Numbered from the stretch's first letter, positions 9,029 to 18,395 are shown. The stretch is 38,305 nucleotides of DNA from a candidate division KSB1 bacterium (GCA_034506335.1 JAPDPR010000038.1:1-38305); one strand, 5' to 3'. The notes: generated by a model from the letters alone, not told the origin. A program made the numbers and translations.

Positions 9029-11275
9029 TCACTCAAATACGAATACCTTTTCCAGGTCTCCCACGCGCACGGCAAACTCCCCCGGTTCCACCACCGGTCG
9101 ATTGTCTGGTCCGATGAAGCTCAGGTCAGCCTCCCTCAAGGTAAAGCGCACAGTGCGCTCCTCTCCTGGCCCGAGCTCTACCTTTGCGAAACGCTTGAGT
9201 CTCCGCACTGAAGGCGTGACCGACGCATACAGATCGCTGAGGTACAACTGTACCACTTCCTTGCCCGCCCTCCTCCCGGTATTCTGTATCGTCACAGACA
9301 CGCAGAGCGAGTCCCCACGCCGCATGCGATCCTTGTCCAGAACGAGATCGCGGTAGGCAAACGACGTATAGCTCAAGCCAAAGCCGAAGGGGAAGAGGGG
9401 ATTGTAACGATTGAAGGAGTTGGCGTTCTCGCTGTACTTGTGGTCGTACAGGGTCAAGTCGTTGCACGCCCGCGGGTAAGTAATGGGCAGCTTGCCGGAA
9501 GGATTGACCTTGCCGAAGAGGATGTCCGCCACGGCTTGTCCCCCTTGGGCACCTGGGAGGTAGGCCATGAGGATCGCTCTGGCTCTGTCGGCGACGCTGG
9601 TTATGATGCGGGGCCTCCCTTCCACCAACACCAGGACCACCGGGACTCTGGTCTCGGCAAGCAAAGCAACAAGGCGCAGCTGTGGCTCGGGCAGGGCGAG
9701 CTCGCTGATATTGCCCGGGGTCTCGCAATAGGGGTCCTCGCCCACGCAGGCGATGACGACATCCGCCTTGCGCGCCGCAGCAACAGCGGCCTTAATGTCC
9801 AGTTCGCGATTGACCTCCACGCCCGGCACGAACTTGACCTTTTCCCGCCCTGCGGCCGCCTGAATGGCCTCCAAAATGGTCGGCGTGTCTTTCGGGTAGA
9901 GCTCTTCTCGGTCTCCCTGCCAGGTGATGGTCCACCCCCCGTTCAGAGATGAGCGTTTATGGGCCGTGGGCCCGGTCACCAAGATTTTGACCCCAGGGGA
10001 AAGAGGCAACAGGTTGCCACTGTTTTTCAAGAGCGTGATCGACTCCCAGGCGGCCTGCAGAGCGCTCTGCCGATGCGCCGCACAAGCAAAGCGCTTGGCA
10101 TTCTCCACAGGCGGATAAGGGTCTTGAAACAAACCAAGCTCTTCTTTGAGCTGCAGGATCCTGCCAACGGCCTCATCAATACGACTCTCGGGCACAGCCC
10201 CCTCGCGCACCAGCTCCAGCAGCAAATCGTAGAAACTGTAGTCCAGTGGTACCATGCTCATATCCACACCTGCCATGACCGCCAAGCGCACCGCCTCCTT
10301 CGGGGACGCAGCCACACGCTCCCGTTCGTGTAGGTTCTTGATGTCGGCCCAATCGGAGACGATGACGCCGGAGAACCCCAACTCTCCTCGCAGGAGGTCG
10401 CGCAGGTGATAGGGGCTGGCGTGGATCGGTATGCCGTTAATCTCTGAGGAGTTCACCATCACGGTCTTGACGCCCGCCTCCACCGCGGCCTGAAACGGCG
10501 GGAGAAAGTACTCCCGCAGCATCCGCTCGGGAATCCACGCAGGGGTGCGGTCCTTTCCTGTGAGCGGAAAACTATAACCAAGATAGTGCTTGGCGCAGGC
10601 GGCCACCCTGTCCGCCCCGTTGACGCAGTTGTCCTCTCCCTGCAGACCTCGCACGTATGCTCGGGCCATGACGGAGGCCAGATACGGGTCCTCGCCGAAC
10701 GTCTCCCACAGGCGCGGCCACAGCGGTTGTCTCCCGATATCCAACACCGGACTAAAGTTCCATGGTATGCCGCAGGCCCGCACTTCGTATGCCGTAACCT
10801 GCCCTTCTTTGTGCACCAAATCCGGATTCCACGTCGCCGCCATGCCCACATGTTGGGGAAAGAGCGTGGCGCCCAAGGTGTACCCGGCACCATGAACGGC
10901 ATCTATGCCGTAGAGGACCGGGATGCCGAGACGCGTCTCCTTTGTGGCCACGTCCTGGATGGTCGTGATAAGCTCCTGCCAGCGCTGCACGGTGTGGGCA
11001 GAGGAACCCACGTTCAGAATGGAACCCACGTGGTATTCCAGGAGAGCACGTCTAAGACTCTCCGGGTCTATTTCCAATGGCTCGCGGGTAAGAGGGTAAC
11101 CCTTGCACACCAACTCCAGGGAGATCTGAGTCATCTGCCCCACTTTTTCCTCCAGGGACATTCTGCCCAGGAGTTCCGTGACCAGGGGACTGAGCCCCGT
11201 CCGGGAAGCACCGAAGCAGGCTTGGGTCACCATCGCCAAACTCACCATAAGTAGCAGCGCATGCGGCCGTTTCAT
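9029..11275 (-). CDS. Glycoside hydrolase family 3 (beta-glucosidase/beta-xylosidase type)
   Basis: 748 residues from ATG 11275, preceded by GAGGAG seven bases upstream; two upstream in-frame ATGs (11290, 11380) are less well placed. Signal sequence MKRPHALLLMVSLAMVTQACFG targets it to the periplasm or outside. GH3 N-terminal barrel: LSLEEKVGQM-type start, GIDAVHGAGY, WNFSPVLDIGR, CAKHYLGY, and VIVSDWADI with predicted nucleophile D308. The alpha/beta-sandwich domain (ITLLKNSGNLLPL, VVIACVGEDPY) and the C-terminal FnIII-like domain (FPFGFGLSYTSF, GKEVVQLYLSD) are complete. It has no sorting tail, so it is probably periplasmic, trimming imported oligosaccharides before the symporter encoded next in the run. 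GH3 includes glucosidases and xylosidases; the sequence alone does not decide. Confidence 0.95.
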   Translation of the reverse strand: MKRPHALLLMVSLAMVTQACFGASRTGLSPLVTELLGRMSLEEKVGQMTQISLELVCKGYPLTREPLEIDPESLRRALLEYHVGSILNVGSSAHTVQRWQELITTIQDVATKETRLGIPVLYGIDAVHGAGYTLGATLFPQHVGMAATWNPDLVHKEGQVTAYEVRACGIPWNFSPVLDIGRQPLWPRLWETFGEDPYLASVMARAYVRGLQGEDNCVNGADRVAACAKHYLGYSFPLTGKDRTPAWIPERMLREYFLPPFQAAVEAGVKTVMVNSSEINGIPIHASPYHLRDLLRGELGFSGVIVSDWADIKNLHERERVAASPKEAVRLAVMAGVDMSMVPLDYSFYDLLLELVREGAVPESRIDEAVGRILQLKEELGLFQDPYPPVENAKRFACAAHRQSALQAAWESITLLKNSGNLLPLSPGVKILVTGPTAHKRSSLNGGWTITWQGDREELYPKDTPTILEAIQAAAGREKVKFVPGVEVNRELDIKAAVAAARKADVVIACVGEDPYCETPGNISELALPEPQLRLVALLAETRVPVVLVLVEGRPRIITSVADRARAILMAYLPGAQGGQAVADILFGKVNPSGKLPITYPRACNDLTLYDHKYSENANSFNRYNPLFPFGFGLSYTSFAYRDLVLDKDRMRRGDSLCVSVTIQNTGRRAGKEVVQLYLSDLYASVTPSVRRLKRFAKVELGPGEERTVRFTLREADLSFIGPDNRPVVEPGEFAVRVGDLEKVFVFE

Positions 11276-11309
11276 CCCTTTTCTCCTCATCGCAGCACTT
11301 TGTCCCGTC

Positions 11310-14300
11310 TCATTTGAGACGCACCATTTTGACCACCCTGACAAACTCCGCCCCGCCTGCAGCAAAGCGAAGGGTAGCAAGGTAGAGCCCGGTTGGCACA
11401 GGTGGATCCCAGCTCACGCGATATGAACCACGCCTCTGCCGCGCCCGTACCAGCTCGCACACCATTCTCCCTCGCGCGTCGTACACCGTGAGAGTGACGT
11501 CTCCCTCTGCTGGCAATCGGTAAGAAATGCGGGTACCGGCATTGAACGGATTTGGGTAGTTTTGCTCCAACTCAGGAGCAATGGCTTCCCCTTGGCTGCA
11601 TTCCTGGTGGCCGGGCACAAGGGTTGCAAAGGGGTTGGCTATCTCAAGGAGCAATTCCCATACTGCGCGTGGCCGCTGGTACTGCTCGGCCCGATATTGG
11701 GAAGGGTTCGAGTAGTGCCATGCCTCAGGGGTATTGAAAAAGTACGCAGTTCGCTCGTTCACCCAGGTCTGGTAATAGACGCCGTAGGCAGTCTGCAATG
11801 CCCTTTCCATCAAACGCTGGTCCCCGAGTTCCTTGCCCCAGTGGTACATGCTGGCGGCGACAAAGTAGGACGAGCCTGTCCACACCTCGTCCGGCTGCCC
11901 GGAAAGCAACGGCGTACCATCGGCATTGCGTCCGTTCACGGCGCCCATATCACCGATGCCGTCTCCGGTAAAGTCGGTCAGCGGCGCCACGCAGCGCTCA
12001 AAAACCTGATGCAGGTGCGAGGCCATCCGCACAGGAGGCAGAATAGGCGGTAGACCGGTGGTCTCACAGTAGCGCTGTCCATTCAGTCCATCAGCCATGA
12101 TGGCCGTCGACCGGCTATCGAGCCGATAGTAGCCCACGTGGTCTTGCCAGAAAAGGAGGTCAAGGACCTGCTTGGCCACAGCGAGGGTCCGCTCCACCTC
12201 TGCTTGCAGCCCGGTTTCGCCCAGGTGCGCTGCCATCTGGGCCATTGCCTCCAATGCTCCTATCCACAATCCACCGCACAAAAGGTTGTCCCCCACCAAG
12301 CCCCATGTGTCGTAAGTCGTGTTGCCATGATCGGGCAAACTGTTGCCATTGGTGTCCTTGGTCTTCATGTAGCGGTAGGTCTTTTTGCACGCAGGCCAGA
12401 CAAAGTTCAAGAAATCCTCGTCCCGCGTCTTGCGATAGTAGGCGTACACTTGCTGGATAAACTTGCTGGGCATATCCTGCCAGTCGCCGCCGTAGCCGCT
12501 GAAGCGGAAGAACGGATCCTGAGAGGGCATGCCTGCATCATGCGGGGCCTTCCCCTCGGGGTCGTTCGCGATATAGTCGGCGAACCACCGCAGCACATCG
12601 CGCTCAATGTGCGGCCACAACTCCAGATAGTGACGGCACTCGTAGTGCCGCACGTCAAAGGTCTCGCACATCGGGTATGCCTGACACTCCATGCAGAAGT
12701 ACTTGTGGTCATCAGGAGGGAGAGTCCCGTAGGAGGATTCCTCAGGACGCGTGATGCAGCCGTTTTCCCAAAAGACGCCGCCGAAGGTGTCGTAGTAGAG
12801 CTCGTTGAGCGCTGCCTGCTTGAGCCAGTCGGGATAGCAAGGCTCGCTGATGATGAGCTGCTGCCACAGGTCCACCTGCGCTTCCCACTCGTCCATATGT
12901 GCAAGAGCTTCGCAGGCCACCTCGAACGCATGGCCAGGCTCCGTGCCGAAGTACTCGGTGTACCGGCGGTACCACTCCGTACCCTCCCCGAAACGGACAC
13001 GCGGAAAGTACCAGGAGAGCACAAAGGGCACGGTGGTTTCTTCCCCGGGCGCAAGCCGCACGGTCACCGCCAGCGCCGCTGCGGAGCCGGATGCATCCAG
13101 GGGCGCATTGCAAAGCCGACCATCAGCAAAGTCGGCGTAGATGTCTGCGCCGTCGCCCCAGGCATTCCAGGATAAACAGGAGCTCACCGCGCCGGGCCGC
13201 GACAGAGTGGCAATGCACCATTCGGTGCCCTGAGTCACAGAGGTGTTCAGCGGACTGTCGGCGCTCATGACCACCGCCGTCACCCGTTCTGTGGACTTGA
13301 CTGCCGAGCGCAGACCGGTCCTGACCTCATCGGCATATCCGGCATTGGGGAAAGTGAACATGAGCGCTATGTCCAGAGTGTCAGGCTGGGGGTTGCCCAC
13401 CCGGAACTGGAAAACGCCCAGAGGGAAGCTGGTCTCGCGATAGTTGTGGGGGATTATAGGCGTAAACTGCTTCAGGGAGATGTCCGCTTTTGCCCCATAG
13501 AAGTCAAACCAGGCCTTTGGGTAGAGGGCCGAATATTGACCGCTTCCCTTTGGCCATGGGCTCCACGCCGACAAGAGGCCTTCTGTGGCCAAAGTGCGCA
13601 CGCTGGCGGACTGACCGCCGCTCTTTTCGAAGAGATGAAAAGCCCCCTGGGGGAGGAATTTCTCTTCGTGAACTCCTGTTTTGAACTCCCAAGGGCCAAA
13701 GGTACCACAGAGATTGAACATGAAGTTGCCAGCCCCAATCCCTCCGAGCGGGACTCCTCTCTTGGTCCTGCCAGTTGCCCCGCGTGGGTAATCGCCCAGC
13801 GGTCGTGACCAGGCGCACGAAGGCACCTGCCACATGGCGCGAAGGGTCCGTCCCGCAGTCGCTGCCACCACCGTGGAGAGCCCGCTTTCATTGCCCGAGG
13901 CGTCCACTGCAGTGACCGCGTAGTGGTAGGTGCATCCGGCTTCTACCTGACGGTCGATGAATTCCAATACGGGTCTAGGCTGGCGCAGGAGTTCGCCGCT
14001 CCATAAAGCAAAAGGGCCGGTAGGGGAGGCGGCGCGGAACACCCGATAGCCCTGAATGTCCGGCTCAAGGTTGCGCCGCCACCTGACCTTCACGCCGCCT
14101 GGCAGTGAACTGCACTCGACCCCCTGAGGCGGGCCTGGTGGAAGCCTGTCCGGCACTCCAGGGGTCACGGCGATCGCCGCCAGCTTCGCATAGTCCGCAC
14201 GCACTTCCGGGACGGTGAGGACGATGGTGCCATCAATCGGACGCACAATGAAGGCGGTGTCCAGTGCCGAGTCGTGCCCTACGAGCGCGTAAATGTCAAG

Positions 14301-14732
14301 GTCATCGAGCACAAGAACCTCGTTCAACGCCACGTCAAAGACGCGACGGCCTGGTGAGGTCCAGTATAGTTCGCACAACTTGAGCGTGACTCGGTACACA
14401 GTGCTGTCTAGTCCGTCATACCGATAGCCAAGGCTTGGCCCGTAGCGCTCGGTCTGATACAGGGGGTCGTCCTCCGTACCCGCAATGGCGTGGGTAGTCG
14501 AGGCGACGCCCGCACCGGGACTCAAGAAGCCCCATCCGCCTGACTGATACGGCCGGTCTGGGTGCCACGCGTGACCAGCCTTGTCCACGTAGGGGGAAGA
14601 AGTGCCGCAGCGGTGGCGAATCCCCTCTCTTGCCTGCGCGTGCGCACCCCGGCCCGAAAAGAGTTCTATGCACAGGCAGCTGATTGCCATGGCACTTTGC
14701 AAGCGAACGCGGAGGCTGTCGTGTTGCGGCAT
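11310..14732 (-). CDS. Malectin-like + FN3 + GH116 glycosidase with T9SS sorting tail
   Basis: 1140 residues. The N-terminal signal region ends near AHAQ (residue 33). A malectin/CBM57-like domain (about 50-190, YQTERYG, YRVTLKLCELYW, GRRVFDVALN), an FN3-like domain (about 200-292) and a GH116 module follow: N-terminal sandwich (about 305-600, RGVPLGGIGAGNFMFN) and (alpha/alpha)6 barrel (about 615-1040). In the barrel, ALNELYYDT (E644) and TTYDTWG (D808) match the family nucleophile and acid/base motifs. A sorting tail (about 1065-1140, NYPNPFNAGTRISY, ending VVKMVRLK) closes the protein. GH116 includes beta-glucosidases, beta-xylosidases and glucosylceramidases. The gene starts 9 bases after the GH5 stop and ends 34 bases before the GH3 start, so it is within one transcript. 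An added malectin domain with a sorting tail suggests a surface-displayed enzyme. Confidence 0.93.
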   Translation of the reverse strand: MPQHDSLRVRLQSAMAISCLCIELFSGRGAHAQAREGIRHRCGTSSPYVDKAGHAWHPDRPYQSGGWGFLSPGAGVASTTHAIAGTEDDPLYQTERYGPSLGYRYDGLDSTVYRVTLKLCELYWTSPGRRVFDVALNEVLVLDDLDIYALVGHDSALDTAFIVRPIDGTIVLTVPEVRADYAKLAAIAVTPGVPDRLPPGPPQGVECSSLPGGVKVRWRRNLEPDIQGYRVFRAASPTGPFALWSGELLRQPRPVLEFIDRQVEAGCTYHYAVTAVDASGNESGLSTVVAATAGRTLRAMWQVPSCAWSRPLGDYPRGATGRTKRGVPLGGIGAGNFMFNLCGTFGPWEFKTGVHEEKFLPQGAFHLFEKSGGQSASVRTLATEGLLSAWSPWPKGSGQYSALYPKAWFDFYGAKADISLKQFTPIIPHNYRETSFPLGVFQFRVGNPQPDTLDIALMFTFPNAGYADEVRTGLRSAVKSTERVTAVVMSADSPLNTSVTQGTEWCIATLSRPGAVSSCLSWNAWGDGADIYADFADGRLCNAPLDASGSAAALAVTVRLAPGEETTVPFVLSWYFPRVRFGEGTEWYRRYTEYFGTEPGHAFEVACEALAHMDEWEAQVDLWQQLIISEPCYPDWLKQAALNELYYDTFGGVFWENGCITRPEESSYGTLPPDDHKYFCMECQAYPMCETFDVRHYECRHYLELWPHIERDVLRWFADYIANDPEGKAPHDAGMPSQDPFFRFSGYGGDWQDMPSKFIQQVYAYYRKTRDEDFLNFVWPACKKTYRYMKTKDTNGNSLPDHGNTTYDTWGLVGDNLLCGGLWIGALEAMAQMAAHLGETGLQAEVERTLAVAKQVLDLLFWQDHVGYYRLDSRSTAIMADGLNGQRYCETTGLPPILPPVRMASHLHQVFERCVAPLTDFTGDGIGDMGAVNGRNADGTPLLSGQPDEVWTGSSYFVAASMYHWGKELGDQRLMERALQTAYGVYYQTWVNERTAYFFNTPEAWHYSNPSQYRAEQYQRPRAVWELLLEIANPFATLVPGHQECSQGEAIAPELEQNYPNPFNAGTRISYRLPAEGDVTLTVYDARGRMVCELVRARQRRGSYRVSWDPPVPTGLYLATLRFAAGGAEFVRVVKMVRLK

Positions 14733-14741
14733 GGGCCGTCT

Positions 14742-16745
14742 CTACCGTCTGAGTACCAGGGGCGCCACCCGTCCCTCGGAACCTACCAAGAGTTGACCAA
14801 AATAGACACCTGAAGCCAGGCGCTGACGATCGCCGCCAGTGCCGTCCCACGCCACGGTGGTCCACCCCGTCGGTAGGGGACCGTCCAGGAGAGTCGTGAC
14901 CAATCCGCCCTGAATGTTGAAAATGCGGAGCACCACCCGCTCCGGCTGCAAGAGGAGCAACGATACCCTGGTGCGCTCCCCGAATGGGTTGGGGTGACAA
15001 CGCGTCCAACGCACCGTGTCGGTCACCCGCTCCAGGAGGTATCCCTCTGGAATGCCACTGTCCACGAAGCTGAAGCCGAGCTCGCTGATGTTGAAGCCGC
15101 CCACGGCAATGCTGAGGGTGATGATGTCCTCGCCCGCAGGTAGTGTTCCCTTCCCGCAGGATACGGTGGTCCACTGCTGCCAGCCACCGGTGGCAGGGAC
15201 CTCGACCCTCGCGGTGAACAGAGCCTTGTCCATCCGCAAGTTGAAGGCCCCCCCGGCTGCTGGGGCGGCCACCCGCGCCGTCACTTCATAGTCTCCGCCG
15301 AGGGCTATGTGCACAGAGTACTGCAACCACTCGCCTGGCTCCACCCATCCCACGCAATACGGCGGACCTCCGACATCGTTGGATTCCTGGATATCCACTC
15401 CATCGTTGCGATAAGCCCCGCCCTTGTTCCAGCGTGGGCCGCCCAATCCCCCAGTGTTCTGATAGTCCGCATCAAAATAGGCGATGCCCAGCCCGCCGAG
15501 ATCATAATCCACACAGGCAATCCGGCCGGGCAGGGTGTGCGCGCGGAAGGGGATGGCCCGAGTGTCGTGGTCGGGGCGCGTGAGCGCATCATGGATATCG
15601 GCCCGGAACTGGCAGCTATCGATGTGTAGGCTGCGCGCCATACCGAACAGCGCCACCGTGGCAAATTCCCGCGACGGCCTGGAGGCGCTGCCTGCCCAAT
15701 AGTCAAGAACCCGCTGGTAGAGCGGCGAAATGGACGCAGAATAGGGAGCCGTGGTAGTCGCCACCTTCTTATGCGTCCACCAGCTCCAGCCGATGCCATT
15801 CTCCTCCATCAAGCGCAAACAGTCACGTAGCCAGACATTGGAATTCTCGCCGGTCTCCCCCAGCCAAATCGGCACGTTGTACTGGTTGCGCAACCGAAGG
15901 TAAGGTAGAATCGCCTCGCGGCTGTTCTCGTTCCAGTATTTGTGAAAAGCATAGGCCATGTTGGTATCGAACGGTGGCGTCAGAGAGGTGAAGTCAGTCG
16001 CGTACCAGTTGCCCTCAATAAACAGAAGGTGGTTGCCGTCTACCTCCCGAATGGCCTGGGCGATCCGCATGTACAGCAGGCGTAGTTCGCTGGCCGAATG
16101 TCCAGAGGGAAGCACCGGCTCGTTGAGCAGATCATAGCCGCCAATCCACGTCTCCGCCGCGTACCGTGCTGCAATAGCTCGCCAGATGGTCACCGTCAGG
16201 TCCTGATTTGCCGGGTCGGTCCACAGGCGTGCCTCGACGCCGTCGCTGTCGCTGATGTTGTCCTTGTTCTGACCTCCTGGGGCACAGTGCATGTCCAGTA
16301 TCAGGTACACGCGGTATGCCTTGCACCAGGCCACCACCTGATCGAGCAGTCGAAAGCCCTCTTCGTCGAGCTGGTTGTCTTTCCATAGCAGGCGGTAGTG
16401 GAATGGCAGGCGCACGGAGTTGAAACCCCAGGAGGCAATCTTGGCAATGTCCTCCTCACGCACATAGTTTGCGATGAAGAGTCGGTAAAACTCGTCGGTA
16501 TTGGCCTCACCGATCAGGTCAGCAATGCGGCTGCGGATGAATGAAGGAGAACCAAACCCCGGGATGTGAAGCTGGTAACCCTCGGGAACCAGCCACCCCC
16601 CCAAGCCGAACCCGCGGAGGAGCACTTCTTGACCGCTGGCGTCAACAATTGCCCGGCCTTTCTGGTGCAGAAAGGGACGGGCAGGTGCGCACAGAGCGCA
16701 CACAACTGCCGTCGTCAGCACATATAGCGTGCAACGGGCACTCAC
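14742..16745 (-). CDS. Secreted GH5 endoglycanase with CBM6 and T9SS sorting tail
   Basis: 667 residues with a GTG start at 16745 and GAGG/AGGAG upstream. Signal peptide about 1-23. GH5 barrel (about 26-355): LRGFGLGGWLVPEG, WGFNSVRLPFHY, LILDMHCAPGG, YDLLNEP (E209, acid/base) and WLGETGE (E297, nucleophile). A CBM6 domain (about 395-530) shows YFDADYQNTGG, DGVDIQES and WVEPGEWLQYSV. The sorting tail (about 575-667) has CHPNPFGERTRVSL, LRIFNIQGGLVTTLL and ends APLVLRR. First gene of the hydrolase run, about 35 bases from the predicted start site of a sigma-54 promoter. Likely cuts beta-glucan or related hemicellulose chains at the cell surface; GH5 subfamily not assigned. Confidence 0.95.
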   Translation of the reverse strand: MSARCTLYVLTTAVVCALCAPARPFLHQKGRAIVDASGQEVLLRGFGLGGWLVPEGYQLHIPGFGSPSFIRSRIADLIGEANTDEFYRLFIANYVREEDIAKIASWGFNSVRLPFHYRLLWKDNQLDEEGFRLLDQVVAWCKAYRVYLILDMHCAPGGQNKDNISDSDGVEARLWTDPANQDLTVTIWRAIAARYAAETWIGGYDLLNEPVLPSGHSASELRLLYMRIAQAIREVDGNHLLFIEGNWYATDFTSLTPPFDTNMAYAFHKYWNENSREAILPYLRLRNQYNVPIWLGETGENSNVWLRDCLRLMEENGIGWSWWTHKKVATTTAPYSASISPLYQRVLDYWAGSASRPSREFATVALFGMARSLHIDSCQFRADIHDALTRPDHDTRAIPFRAHTLPGRIACVDYDLGGLGIAYFDADYQNTGGLGGPRWNKGGAYRNDGVDIQESNDVGGPPYCVGWVEPGEWLQYSVHIALGGDYEVTARVAAPAAGGAFNLRMDKALFTARVEVPATGGWQQWTTVSCGKGTLPAGEDIITLSIAVGGFNISELGFSFVDSGIPEGYLLERVTDTVRWTRCHPNPFGERTRVSLLLLQPERVVLRIFNIQGGLVTTLLDGPLPTGWTTVAWDGTGGDRQRLASGVYFGQLLVGSEGRVAPLVLRR

Positions 16746-16790
16746 TGGCTCCTGACCTCAATGCGGCTACTTGTCCGAGAAGAAGAGAAT

Positions 16791-16806
16791 GGCAAGATTT
16801 GGGCCA
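16791..16806 (-). promoter_or_regulatory. Sigma-54 (RpoN) promoter for the glycoside-hydrolase genes
   Basis: Minus-strand TGGCCC-AAATC-TTGCC, i.e. GG-N10-GC with the TGG and TTGC cores of the -24/-12 consensus (TGGCAC-N5-TTGCA); -24 at 16801-16806 and -12 at 16791-16795. Predicted start near 16780 gives a leader of about 35 bases to the GH5 GTG. The gene just upstream encodes a sigma-54 activator, which strongly supports the reading. The two mismatches (C for A in -24, C for A/T in -12) are tolerable. Confidence 0.65.
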
Positions 16807-16870
16807 GCCAAGAGGGCATTGTAGATACACAAGTTACACGTGGGCCTGCGACTTTCCTGGTGGCCCCGCG

Positions 16871-16896
16871 TTATCAAGACGATAATGCTGCTTATC
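16871..16896. promoter_or_regulatory. Candidate activator-binding site (three GATAA/TTATC half-sites)
   Basis: Plus strand TTATC (16871-16875), GATAA (16881-16885) and TTATC (16892-16896) make two overlapping inverted arrangements. They lie about 90-115 bp upstream of the predicted sigma-54 start site, the usual distance for a bacterial enhancer-binding protein. Half-sites are short, so chance is possible. Confidence 0.35.
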
Positions 16897-16934
16897 TTCA
16901 GGTGAATGGAGAGTCCTTTAGCCCACCGATGCGC

Positions 16935-18395
16935 TTACTTCAGCCCTAACTCTTTGCATAGGCGGTGGAAGTTGGAGGGCGCCAGTCCCAGTTTGCGCGC
17001 GGCAAGGGCGTCGGAGGTGCTTTGGCTGCGGACGAAGCGGAGATACTCCTTGCGGAATTCTCGCTCCATCTCCCGCAGTGGCAAGATGTGCTGCGCATCC
17101 CATGGCCAGCGCCGCGGGGCGTCCCCCTCCTGGCGTGCAGTGGGGTGCAGGCCCAGGGCAGCCTGGGTATCGCGCAGGGTGATCACACTCCCGCCGTTGA
17201 TCAGGAGCCGTTGGAGCACATTTTGGAGCTCTCGCACATTGCCTGGCCAACGGTATGCGACCAGGGCCTGCATTGCTTCCTCCTCCATCTCGGGCACCGG
17301 ACGCCCCATGTCGGCACTGAAGCGCCGCAGGTAGTAGTCGGCGAGCACGGGAATGTCCTCCGGGCGATCGCGGAGGGGAGGGGCGGTGATGGACAGAACA
17401 TTGAGGCGATAGTACAGGTCTTCGCGGAAGCGCCCCTCCCGTACTTCCCTTTCCAAGTCCTTGTTGGTGGCCGCGATAACCCGCACATCCACTTTGTGGC
17501 GACCGATGCGCCCGATCTTGTCGATCTCCCCTTCTTGCATCACGCGCAGGAGGGTGGACTGGGCAGAAAGCGGGATCTCGGTGATTTCGTCCAGAAACAG
17601 GGATCCCTTGTCCGCCACCTCGAAGAGCCCCTTTTTCCGCGTCGTGGCACCAGTGAAGGAGCCCTTCTCATAGCCGAACAATTCGCTCTCGATCAAGTGC
17701 TCAGGCAGGCTGCCACAGTTGACGGGAACAAACGGTTCATTTCTCCGACGGCTGAGGTAGTGAATGTTGGCTGCGATGAGCTCTTTGCCCGTGCCCGATT
17801 CGCCGCGCAGGAGGACCACCGCCTCGGTCTCCGCACAGCGGCGGATCGCCTCCCGCAACTGGTCTATAGCGCGCGATACACCCACGATCTGCTTTTTCTC
17901 CAGAATCTCCTGGATCGTGTCCTGCAAACGGGTGTCCGCGCGGCGCCGCGCCTTTTCCAATAGGCGCTTCTCGTACGCGTTGAAGATGCTCAGCACAAAA
18001 TCTGTGGGTTGATAAATGAATTCCTCTATGTCGTACGGATACTTGGTACAGTACCACATCGCCCCTGCTTCCAAGAGGCGGTTGGCAAAGTCAAAATCAG
18101 CCACATTGGTGGTCATCTTGGTCACTACGATGACTTGCACCGTAGGGTCTATCTCCCTGAGCTGAGCGATGAGCCTCTCGCCCTTCAACCCTCCCGCAAT
18201 CTGATAGTCCATGATGACCACATCATAGTCGCGCCCCTGACTGAAGAGGTTCACGGCAGCGGTGCCATTGGACACCGTGTCCACAATCCGTATCCGCTCG
18301 GCCACCGGACGCAACGTCCGCTCGATGCGTCGGATGTCATAGTCCTCGTCCTCGATGAGGAGGACCTTAATGGGCTCCTGCGAGGGAAGTTTCAA
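16935..18395 (-). CDS. Sigma-54-dependent response regulator (receiver + AAA+ + Fis-type HTH)
   Basis: 486 residues. Receiver domain (about 8-125) with acidic pocket EDED, phospho-acceptor D63 (VVIMDYQ), VVTK and the conserved lysine in CTKYP. AAA+ domain (about 165-400): Walker A GESGTGKE (198-205), sigma-54 contact loop GSFTGA (245-250, serine replacing the first alanine of GAFTGA), Walker B SLFLDE, and a WPGNVRELQN sensor-II region. A Fis-like helix-turn-helix closes the C-terminus (LAARKLGLAPSNFHRLCKEL). The start is TTG at 18395 with GAGGTG upstream, inside the end of the kinase gene (29-bp overlap), so translation is probably coupled. NtrC-like architecture; the target is most likely the GH promoter just downstream (inference from position). 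Confidence 0.95.
   Translation of the reverse strand: MKLPSQEPIKVLLIEDEDYDIRRIERTLRPVAERIRIVDTVSNGTAAVNLFSQGRDYDVVIMDYQIAGGLKGERLIAQLREIDPTVQVIVVTKMTTNVADFDFANRLLEAGAMWYCTKYPYDIEEFIYQPTDFVLSIFNAYEKRLLEKARRRADTRLQDTIQEILEKKQIVGVSRAIDQLREAIRRCAETEAVVLLRGESGTGKELIAANIHYLSRRRNEPFVPVNCGSLPEHLIESELFGYEKGSFTGATTRKKGLFEVADKGSLFLDEITEIPLSAQSTLLRVMQEGEIDKIGRIGRHKVDVRVIAATNKDLEREVREGRFREDLYYRLNVLSITAPPLRDRPEDIPVLADYYLRRFSADMGRPVPEMEEEAMQALVAYRWPGNVRELQNVLQRLLINGGSVITLRDTQAALGLHPTARQEGDAPRRWPWDAQHILPLREMEREFRKEYLRFVRSQSTSDALAARKLGLAPSNFHRLCKELGLK

Noticed and set aside
12138..13175. 345-codon plus-strand open frame
   Set aside because: Antisense to the GH116 catalytic module; only the minus-strand frame shows family motifs.
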